From the NCBI GenBank assembly GCA_023429135.1, contig JAEYWD010000124.1:62001-126000 (forward strand): a stretch of DNA of 64,000 nt. Reading direction: 5' to 3'. Source of the stretch: Bacteroidota bacterium. Lineage in GTDB: Bacteria > Bacteroidota > Bacteroidia > Bacteroidales > JAAUTT01. The translations under genes were made by a program, and so were the position numbers. Positions 54,518 through 61,213 of this stretch are shown piece after piece; positions within the stretch are counted from its first letter, which is position 1, and the number at the start of each line of letters is the position of its first letter. The notes under the pieces are model-generated. The model did not search any database. It saw only the letters and a program-made list of their open reading frames with translations, and was not told the DNA's origin.

Positions 54518-54864
54518 TAAATACTCTTCCTTTTTGCCTTTTACCTTTCTTTTTATCAATTGATACTTTATTACTTCATATTCAACAGATTCAGCCAGAG
54601 TACGGCTATACTTAATAGTTCTAACCGCAAAGTGAAATAACCTTTCTTCCAAGTCTCTTTTCATTTTTGATAAATTTAAAACAATACTCATATACCTTTT
54701 TCCTCAATCCTTTGACTCTTTTACTGTTAATTTTAGGACAAGTCAACCTTTTGGCTTTTACTCTCTTTCTTATTTCTCCTTTATTAGTCCGAACCTACCC
54801 CTTAGGACGACTGGCTTTGATTTTCACAATACGTTTGCTTCATCAAATCAAAAAATTTAGAACG
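54518..54864. other. Intergenic region with a gene relic and the TonB receptor leader
   Basis: These 347 bases hold the four-helix-bundle relic (54551-54664, minus strand) and then an AT-rich leader. The leader reads in frame with the receptor from a TTG at 54667, but the encoded hydrophobic sequence is not a credible extension. Confidence 0.55.
54551..54664 (-). pseudogene. Truncated four-helix-bundle (S23/IVS-type) protein gene
   Basis: From an ATG at 54664 the minus strand encodes 'MKRDLEERLFHFAVRTIKYS' and continues 'RTLAESVEYEVIKYQLIK'. This is the first helix and a half of the four-helix-bundle family known from 23S rRNA intervening sequences and many Bacteroidota loci. In intact members the motif 'SATSxGANYEEA' follows immediately. 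Here the sequence changes abruptly into Lys-rich low-complexity coding and then into the antisense of the AraC gene, so the 3' two-thirds are lost. Confidence 0.65.
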
Positions 54865-57186
54865 ATGAAGTATGTACTTTTTGCCTTATTTATTTCTATC
54901 TCGTTAACCAGCTTTGGTCAAACTTATACCCTGAGCGGGTACGTTACCGACCAGGCCAACGGAGAGTGCCTGATCGGGGTTAATATTGTTGCAACCGGGA
55001 CTAATAAAGGAGTTATTACTAACAACTATGGCTTTTACTCTCTAAGCCTTCCCCGGGGAAATTACCGGATTGTTGTGTCGTATATAGGCTATGAACAGCT
55101 TGATACTGCAATTAATCTCGATACAAATGTTTTGCTGAACATACCCCTGCGCGAAAAAACACAAAAGCTGGCCGAAGTGGTTGTTACAGCCAACAGCGGA
55201 CTGGAAAAAGTCCGCAAGACAGGGATGGGAACGGAAAGCCTTACCATAAAAAGCATTTCAAATTTGCCGGTATTATTTGGCGAAAGCGATGTGCTGAAAA
55301 TAGTCCAGTTGATGCCCGGAGTTCAACCAGCCAGTGAAGGGAGTTCGGGGTTTAATGTGCGTGGGGGCAACTACGACCAAAATTTGTTGTTGCTCGATGA
55401 GGCTGTGGTGTACAATCCCGGCCATATTTTCAGCTTTGTATCGGTTTTTAACGATGATGCCATCAATTCCATGACCTTGTACAAAGGGACTATGCCTGCC
55501 GAATACGGAGGACGGGCTTCATCGGTGCTGGATATTTCCATGAAGGAAGGTAATAATAAACGTTTCGGTGGTAAAGGTTCGGTAGGAATTATAGCTTCGA
55601 AGATTACGCTCGAAGGACCTGTGTTGAAAGATAAATGTTCGTTCCTGGTTTCGGCCCGACGATCCACGATCGACCTTATTGCGAAACCAATGATGAATAT
55701 GCATGGAGGTTCCATGAAAAACGACAATTACTATTTTTATGACCTCAATGCAAAAATCAATTATAAGTTTTCTGACAAAGACCGTTTGTTCTTCAGCAAC
55801 TATTTTGGCCGCGATGTATTTGTTTTCGGAACAGATGACAACCGCTTCAAATTTGATATTCCCTGGGGAAACCTTACATCGGCCCTACGGTGGAACCACC
55901 TTTTTTCCGATAAGGTTTTTATGAATGTTTCCCTGATCCACAATGGCTTTTTCCGGGATATGAAAACCACTCAGGATGGTTTTTCAGAAACAAGAAACTC
56001 CGAAATATCCGACCAGTCGCTGAAAGCCGATTTAACGTGGTATACTTCTTTTAACCACCGTGTAAAAGTTGGCGGACAGGCTATCAATCATTTGTTTACA
56101 ACCGATACTGATAATAAGGTTGAAAAGCTTAGAGGCGCTGAGTTTAGCATTTTCTTCCTGGATGAATTCGATTTGGAAACCGACTGGCGGTTTAACATTG
56201 GTGCCCGTTTTAACCAGTTTAATTTTATGGGTAAATACAACGAGTATAGTTATAATGAGAATAAAGAACCTGTTAAGTTTATTAAAAGTTATGACAATTT
56301 CGAAACTGTAAAAACCTACAGAAATGTAGAACCCCGGTTAAGTATCCGTTATTTGCTCAACGATAAGTCTTCGCTCAAAGTAGCTTTTACCCAAAACAGT
56401 CAGTTTGTACACTTAATTTCCAATTCCGGTTCAGCTTTACCGCTCGATTTCTGGATCCCAAGTTCGAAGCTGGTTAGACCCCAATTGTCGAACCAGTTTT
56501 CTGTTGGATATTCTCTAAACTTCTTTAGGGACATGCTCTTACTCACTGCCGAAGCTTACGGCAAGAGCCTGGAGAACCTGATTGAGTTTGGCGATGATTT
56601 TGTTCCTTCTTATGCCAATAATTCCGAACTCGATTATGTGTTTGGCAAAGGCACATCGCATGGGTTTGAACTGATGCTTAAAAAGAATATTGGAAAGCTC
56701 CAGGGATGGATAGGTTATACCTTTTCGAATACAAACCGTAAATTCGACGATCTGAACAATGGTAAAGAATATCCCGCGAATACAGATATCAGGAACGACA
56801 TATCAGTGGTAGCAACTTATGCCATAAACGACCATTGGATATTGGGAGCCGATTTCGTGTATAAATCCGGGAAGCCTTTTACCGTGCCAACTTCGAGGTA
56901 TTACATGGATGGTGAGCTTGTCGATCAGTATACCGAACGCAACAATGTTCGCTTACCCGCTTATCACCGTCTCGATATTTCAGCCACCTATAAACCTGCT
57001 CCCAAATATAAAAAGTTCAGCAGCGAATGGGTATTTGCAATTTACAATGTATACAACCGCATGAATACCAATTTTGTATATTTCGATAACCAAGGCTCAA
57101 CCAGCGAAAATAATTTTACTACAAAAACAAAATCGGTTACGCTGCTGCCATTTATGCCATCGGTTTCTTACAAGTTTAATTTTTAA
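54865..57186 (+). CDS. TonB-dependent receptor with carboxypeptidase-regulatory-like domain
   Basis: I chose the ATG at 54865, which gives a signal peptide ('FALFISISLTSFGQ') and 773 residues. A CarboxypepD_reg-like sandwich ('LSGYVTDQANGECLIGVNIV') is followed by a plug ('LPVLFGESDVLKIVQLMPGV', 'GSSGFNVRGGNYDQNLLLLD') and a barrel ending 'LLPFMPSVSYKFNF'. It lacks an STN domain and a SusD partner, so it is not of the SusC signalling type. A DUF4249 lipoprotein follows after 10 bp, a common pairing in the phylum. The substrate is unknown and need not be a glycan (iron chelates and peptides are options). An AraC-type regulator lies upstream. Confidence 0.92.
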   Translation: MKYVLFALFISISLTSFGQTYTLSGYVTDQANGECLIGVNIVATGTNKGVITNNYGFYSLSLPRGNYRIVVSYIGYEQLDTAINLDTNVLLNIPLREKTQKLAEVVVTANSGLEKVRKTGMGTESLTIKSISNLPVLFGESDVLKIVQLMPGVQPASEGSSGFNVRGGNYDQNLLLLDEAVVYNPGHIFSFVSVFNDDAINSMTLYKGTMPAEYGGRASSVLDISMKEGNNKRFGGKGSVGIIASKITLEGPVLKDKCSFLVSARRSTIDLIAKPMMNMHGGSMKNDNYYFYDLNAKINYKFSDKDRLFFSNYFGRDVFVFGTDDNRFKFDIPWGNLTSALRWNHLFSDKVFMNVSLIHNGFFRDMKTTQDGFSETRNSEISDQSLKADLTWYTSFNHRVKVGGQAINHLFTTDTDNKVEKLRGAEFSIFFLDEFDLETDWRFNIGARFNQFNFMGKYNEYSYNENKEPVKFIKSYDNFETVKTYRNVEPRLSIRYLLNDKSSLKVAFTQNSQFVHLISNSGSALPLDFWIPSSKLVRPQLSNQFSVGYSLNFFRDMLLLTAEAYGKSLENLIEFGDDFVPSYANNSELDYVFGKGTSHGFELMLKKNIGKLQGWIGYTFSNTNRKFDDLNNGKEYPANTDIRNDISVVATYAINDHWILGADFVYKSGKPFTVPTSRYYMDGELVDQYTERNNVRLPAYHRLDISATYKPAPKYKKFSSEWVFAIYNVYNRMNTNFVYFDNQGSTSENNFTTKTKSVTLLPFMPSVSYKFNF

Positions 57187-57196
57187 ATGACAAATC

Positions 57197-58063
57197 ATGA
57201 AGAAGATATTATATGCAACAGTAGTCACATTATGCATTCTTACCTCGTGCGAGAAAGAAGTTGATATAGACATGCCTGCGTTTACGCCATCAGTTGTGGT
57301 GGAAGGTTTTATAGTGAACGATATGGCCCCGGTGGTAATCCTTACCAATAATGTACCTTATGTATCCCAGGCCGGGAAGGATCTATACGAACAAAGTTTT
57401 ATCCACAATGCCTTAATTACACTTCAGGTTGACGGAATTATAACTGACACACTGGTTGAAATAGCTCAAACAGATGTTCAGTCAGGATTAAAATCATCCT
57501 TTTATACATCGCAAAAAACGAAGGGCGAAATTGGGAAAAGCTATACTTTAAAGATTATCACCGGAGGTAAAACTTACTCCGCTGTGGCTATTATTCCTAA
57601 ACCTGTAGATATTAAGGAAATCTGGTACGAAAATCATCCTGACGCAACTAACGATAGCTTTAAAACTGTTTGGGTGAAAATTCTCGACCCGCAGGAAACC
57701 AATTATTATCGGTATACCTCGGAAGTAAACGGGCAACATGGTCCACAACCCGAAAAATCCACCATAAGGGATAAAGCATTTAATGGCAGGGAATATAAAA
57801 AAGCCATCGACAGCGGATTAAAAAACGAAGAACAGGATATGCACGGCGGCGTATCGGGTTACTTCGCTATTGGCGATACCATCACTGTAAAGTGGGTAAA
57901 TGCAGAAAAATCTTACTACGATGCATGGGCAACCATCGACTTTAAACGAACTCAAAACGAAAACCCTTTTATGAACCCTACCCGGATTGTTGGAAATATA
58001 AAAGGGTGTCTTGGCTATTGGAGCGGCTTGGGTGTGAGTTCAAAAAGTGTTGTTTTGAAGTAA
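57197..58063 (+). CDS. DUF4249 lipoprotein
   Basis: A 288-residue lipoprotein with signal 'ILYATVVTLCILTSC' (Cys about 18). 'EKEVDIDMPAFTPSVVVEGFI' followed by 'PVVILTNNVPY' is characteristic of DUF4249, which is found in Bacteroidota next to TonB-dependent receptors. By analogy with SusD it may be a surface accessory of the receptor encoded 10 bp upstream. A 'MHGGVSGYFAIGDTITVKW' segment near the end is a further family mark. The ligand is unknown. Confidence 0.9.
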   Translation: MKKILYATVVTLCILTSCEKEVDIDMPAFTPSVVVEGFIVNDMAPVVILTNNVPYVSQAGKDLYEQSFIHNALITLQVDGIITDTLVEIAQTDVQSGLKSSFYTSQKTKGEIGKSYTLKIITGGKTYSAVAIIPKPVDIKEIWYENHPDATNDSFKTVWVKILDPQETNYYRYTSEVNGQHGPQPEKSTIRDKAFNGREYKKAIDSGLKNEEQDMHGGVSGYFAIGDTITVKWVNAEKSYYDAWATIDFKRTQNENPFMNPTRIVGNIKGCLGYWSGLGVSSKSVVLK

Positions 58064-58111
58064 GGAGCTTATTGCAATAAGTTATCGTTTAACACTTGAA
58101 AATAAGATCTT

Positions 58112-58984
58112 CTATATCAGATATCCCTTTTTGTCATCGGGCTCATAATGCACCTGGACTTCGCACCGTGGGATTTCGCTGGAAATTTTCCTTTCCACCA
58201 GTTCCGAAATCTCGTGGGCTTCCCAAACGCTTATTTCGGGATCTACGTGAATGGCTACATTAACAAAGGTATCTGCACCCGAGATACGGACTTTAAGGTC
58301 ATGAAAGCATATAACTTCAGGTGTTTGCTTTAATACATCCGAAATTTTGGTAATTGTAGCTTCCGGAGCCCTGTCGAGCAAAACATCTATAGCCTTCCGG
58401 CCGAGTTTGTAGGACACAAACAAAACGATAAGAGCAACAACCAATGCGGCTACTGAATCGGCAAAGAAAAAGCCAAACTGTGCACATATTAAACCTAAAA
58501 GCACCACCGCTGAACTCCAGATATCTGTTGAAAAGTGAAGTGCATCCGCTTCCAGTGCCTGGCTGTTATGTTTTTTTGCAACTTTGTATAAAGCCCTGGA
58601 ACGTGATATGTCCACCACTATTGAAATTATTACTACCACATAACTCCAAATGCTTACCTCAATGTGGGTGTTTCCGGTAATTAATCTGTTTGTGGCCTCA
58701 TAAATTATCCATCCACAAGTAATTACCAAAAGGATAGTTTCCATAAAAGCGGAGAAATTCTCGATTTTACCATGCCCGAAATTGTGCCTTATATCAGCAG
58801 GCCTATCGCTGATTTTGACCGAAAAATATGTTATAACGGCTGCCACCAGATCGAGACCCGAATGCAGCGCCTCGGACAATAAACCTAGACTACCTGTAAT
58901 TAACCCTACAATTAGCTTAAAACCAGTTAAGAATACGGCTGCAAAAACTGATAACAGTGCAACCCTGCTTTTTTCGTTTTTCAT
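58112..58984 (-). CDS. Cation diffusion facilitator (CDF) metal exporter
   Basis: A 290-residue inner-membrane protein with six helices. The metal site is given by 'EALHSGLDLVAAVITYFSV' (His/Asp in helix 2) and 'EADALHFSTDIWSSAVVL' (His/Asp in helix 5). The C-terminal cytoplasmic domain ('LKQTPEVICFHDLKVRISGA', 'VAIHVDPEISVWEAHEISEL') has the usual ferredoxin-like fold. CDF proteins export zinc, iron or cobalt in exchange for protons. It ends a minus-strand run behind a cytochrome b gene (17-bp gap) and a His-rich membrane peptide, which together suggest metal handling. Confidence 0.93.
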   Translation of the reverse strand: MKNEKSRVALLSVFAAVFLTGFKLIVGLITGSLGLLSEALHSGLDLVAAVITYFSVKISDRPADIRHNFGHGKIENFSAFMETILLVITCGWIIYEATNRLITGNTHIEVSIWSYVVVIISIVVDISRSRALYKVAKKHNSQALEADALHFSTDIWSSAVVLLGLICAQFGFFFADSVAALVVALIVLFVSYKLGRKAIDVLLDRAPEATITKISDVLKQTPEVICFHDLKVRISGADTFVNVAIHVDPEISVWEAHEISELVERKISSEIPRCEVQVHYEPDDKKGYLI

Positions 58985-59001
58985 GTACCTGTAATGTTCT
59001 G

Positions 59002-59700
59002 TTAATCCTCATCCTCAATTTCTTTGTAATGCTCTCTGTCCTCGCCGTCGGAGTAATTTGCGCGTGCTGTTATGGTAAAGACCGATATTGCAGCAACTAT
59101 CACAATTGCCATAAATACATTCAATGTGCGGCTTTCCTTAATACTTTCGCCATCAACATTTTTATAGCCTGTAAAAATTGATTTTATGGTTCCTGCCTTC
59201 CTGTTATTATAAAAATCTACTACGAGACCTGCAAGATGTATAATAACCAAGGTTATTAGCAGATTTACAAATATTTCGTGCGATTCTTTGAAGAATTCAC
59301 TGTTGCTCTGTTGAACAAAGCCTTTTAGCGGGCCAAATCCTTTTGCGGCAAGGGCTAGTATCCCGGAGGCACCAACCAGCAATACATCTGCCAGTATTGC
59401 CAGCATAATAACCGCAGACGCCGGATTATGGCCGGCAAAATTTTGCTTATCATTTTTGATATTGCCAAGATAAGTCCGGATTGTGGAAATTTTAACAGGA
59501 AAATCCTTGAACCTCGAATACCTGGGGCCTGTAAATCCATATACTATGCGGAACAATAACAGAATTACAGCTATATAACCAAAAGCAGCATGGATATTTA
59601 AAAGTTCGTCTTCTTCACCCAAAATATAAGCGCAAACCACGCTTAAAAACAGAAACCAATGAAAAAGCCTCATAGGAGAAGCCCATATGTATGTTTTCAT
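59002..59700 (-). CDS. Membrane cytochrome b (b561/NiFe-hydrogenase b-type)
   Basis: A 232-residue protein with four or five helices. Candidate haem ligands are His14 ('PMRLFHWFLF'), the His in 'LLNIHAAFGY', and those in 'FKESHEIFVNLL' and 'LVIIHLAGLVVDFY'. It matches the cytochrome b561-like PF01292 family that moves electrons between membrane quinones and periplasmic partners. The C-terminus is acidic ('NYSDGEDREHYKEIEDED'). No hydrogenase or cytochrome c subunit is adjacent. It sits between a CDF exporter and a His-rich membrane peptide, so it may reduce a metal or a periplasmic protein. Confidence 0.85.
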   Translation of the reverse strand: MKTYIWASPMRLFHWFLFLSVVCAYILGEEDELLNIHAAFGYIAVILLLFRIVYGFTGPRYSRFKDFPVKISTIRTYLGNIKNDKQNFAGHNPASAVIMLAILADVLLVGASGILALAAKGFGPLKGFVQQSNSEFFKESHEIFVNLLITLVIIHLAGLVVDFYNNRKAGTIKSIFTGYKNVDGESIKESRTLNVFMAIVIVAAISVFTITARANYSDGEDREHYKEIEDED

Positions 59701-59760
59701 GACAAAATATTTTTAAAATGGAAATTGAAAAATGAAAAATGATCTCAACAAAGAGTGATA

Positions 59761-60054
59761 CTACAATTTAGGTGGCTGCCAAACGGGAGGTGTAAACGAA
59801 GGGGGAATAGAAAAATTATAATGGTTAAATTTATGGAATTCCGAAGGATAAAAAGTCAACTCTGATTCAGTTTTTATAAGTTTGTTTTCTTCGTGATGAT
59901 GGTGATGATGGGCAATAACATAAAGCTCTGTTTTGGGCTTATCAGGTTGGCTATCCTGTAAACAAGGAATATAGGAAATAACTATACCATCAAGGCCAAT
60001 GTATAGCAGCGCAATTAAAAATATAAAACGATATGTTTTTCTGATATAATTCAT
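59761..60054 (-). CDS. Small membrane protein with a hexahistidine patch
   Basis: A 97-residue protein that I do not recognise. One N-terminal hydrophobic segment ('FIFLIALLYIGLDGIVISYI', about 10-29) may be a signal anchor. Next come a Cys and 'YVIAHHHHHHEENK', six consecutive histidines that could bind Zn, Ni, Co or Cu. The tail is Pro/Phe/Trp-rich ('SIPPSFTPPVWQPPKL'). It leads a run with cytochrome b (60-bp gap) and the CDF exporter. Short His-rich peptides of this kind are often found by metal efflux genes in the phylum, so a periplasmic metal buffer or sensor is likely. Confidence 0.65.
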   Translation of the reverse strand: MNYIRKTYRFIFLIALLYIGLDGIVISYIPCLQDSQPDKPKTELYVIAHHHHHHEENKLIKTESELTFYPSEFHKFNHYNFSIPPSFTPPVWQPPKL

Positions 60055-60202
60055 AGGCCAAATTTAAAAATTAATCTCCTCGATTAAGTTTTACAATCCA
60101 AAAAGTTAGCATTAATTTAGAATTAGTTTTCCTTAATAGTTTTTGAAATATGAGTTAAATTACCCCAAGGTTTGGATTTTATCGGTTGTTTAGCCGGCAA
60201 TC

Positions 60203-60409
60203 TTAATACTTCCTCTCTTTTGTCGAAACCAGCAATTCCCTCACATCAACATTCAAAGCATTGGCAATCTGAAACAGCGTTTCAATGCGGGGTTGCATCT
60301 CGTTCCTGCACCATTTGGAAACAGTAGTATTATTGACAGACAATTGTTCTGCCAGCCATTTATTGGTTCTTCCGGTTTCTGCAAGTACTGCTTTTATCCT
60401 GTTGTACAT
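60203..60409 (-). CDS. XRE-family helix-turn-helix regulator
   Basis: The ATG at 60409 gives 68 residues; a GTG one codon upstream is possible. It is almost entirely a Cro/C1-type DNA-binding domain: 'IKAVLAETGRTNKWLAEQLS' then 'VNNTTVSKWCRNEMQPRIET' and 'LFQIANALNVDVRELL'. Such short proteins usually bind as dimers to palindromes. The gene is divergent from the PAS-like gene, and inverted TTTAAAGCA-type motifs lie in the shared region. Confidence 0.9.
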   Translation of the reverse strand: MYNRIKAVLAETGRTNKWLAEQLSVNNTTVSKWCRNEMQPRIETLFQIANALNVDVRELLVSTKERKY

Positions 60410-60496
60410 CACTGTTCGATCAGTATAATTATAAAGTATCCGAAAAGTAACAAATTCAATTAATTCCTTTAAAGCAGTGTTTTAAGCCTTTTAATA

Positions 60497-60528
60497 TTTA
60501 TATTATGCTTTAATATATTATATATTTG
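60497..60528 (+). promoter_or_regulatory. Bacteroidota-type promoter of the PAS-like gene
   Basis: TATATTTG (60521-60528) is a perfect TAnnTTTG -7 box. TTTA (60497-60500), one mismatch from TTTG, lies 20 nt upstream, within the usual 19-21 nt. It points towards the gene at 60643. Confidence 0.45.
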
Positions 60529-60540
60529 CTTTTAAAGCAT
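60505..60540. promoter_or_regulatory. Inverted repeat straddling the -7 box (candidate operator)
   Basis: ATGCTTTAA (60505-60513) and TTAAAGCAT (60532-60540) are a perfect 9-bp inverted pair flanking the TATATTTG box. A further half-site TTTAAAGCA lies at 60468-60476. A dimeric repressor such as the adjacent XRE protein bound here would block the promoter. Confidence 0.45.
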
Positions 60541-60642
60541 ATAATATTTATATTTATTAAAATTTTCTTGATGATACTAACATCAGGTTTTTATATCAAA
60601 AAGGCGCAAAAGTAAACATTTGTGCAGATTAACCTAAGGCAC

Positions 60643-61062
60643 ATGAAGTCTTTACCTCACTTGAATTCTTTTTTGCAAAGAGATTGGCAAAAAGTAGAAA
60701 TATTAAGCCATCCACCTGAACAACCATTGTTTGATATTGAAACCAGTTACTCATCTGCCGGAGTTTTGATTTGGCATATACTGGAAGACCGGATTTTTCT
60801 CTCGGAGGGACTCTGCAGGATGATGAGGATGAGTAAAACCGGTTTATTACATCTGGAGTTATTATTCTGGATGGATCCTGGATGTGAATTACGCCAATAC
60901 CTCAGAAATATACTTAATCAGGTTTGTTCGTCCGATATTACTGATACTTCTTTCAAAACAAAAATTCCTGGAATTCAAAAGGAGATTTTTGGAAGTGTTC
61001 AGTTATTCGACCGGGAGGAGTTCGGAATTTTGGATTTGATGCTGATTTGTTGGGAGAAATAA
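60643..61062 (+). CDS. PAS-like single-domain protein
   Basis: I prefer the ATG at 60643 (139 residues) over a GTG 21 bp upstream. 'SSAGVLIWHILEDRIFLSEGL' then 'CRMMRMSKTGLLHLELLFWM' resembles the beta-strand and helix pattern of PAS_3-type sensor domains ('G.WeWdi..g.i.WSdel..i.G'), and a late 'GIQKEIFGSVQLFDREEFGI' fits the closing strands. It has no kinase, HTH or membrane segment, so it would be a free sensor or adaptor. It is convergent with the chemoreceptor gene. Confidence 0.5.
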   Translation: MKSLPHLNSFLQRDWQKVEILSHPPEQPLFDIETSYSSAGVLIWHILEDRIFLSEGLCRMMRMSKTGLLHLELLFWMDPGCELRQYLRNILNQVCSSDITDTSFKTKIPGIQKEIFGSVQLFDREEFGILDLMLICWEK

Positions 61063-61164
61063 ATTCTTCTTCTGTTTATGTAATATCGAATAGTTAATCA
61101 TGTTCATTTGTATTATGTAAAGGTGTCACCAAAAATGGGCAATAGTTATACTCATTCCCTATTG

Positions 61165-61209
61165 AAAGGGTGGACCCGGATGAAAATTGCATCCGGGTTA
61201 CACCTTTTT
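61165..61209. terminator. Terminator between the PAS-like gene and the chemoreceptor
   Basis: A stem of ACCCGGATG/CATCCGGGT is extended by AAAGGGTG/CACCTTTTT, with a short loop. It lies 5 bp from the chemoreceptor stop codon and probably serves both convergent genes. Confidence 0.85.
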
Positions 61210-61213
61210 GAAA

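Noticed and set aside
54667..54864. In-frame N-terminal extension of the TonB receptor from a TTG, encoding 66 hydrophobic residues
   Set aside because: A proper signal peptide begins at the ATG at 54865; the extension is low-complexity leader sequence with no family match.
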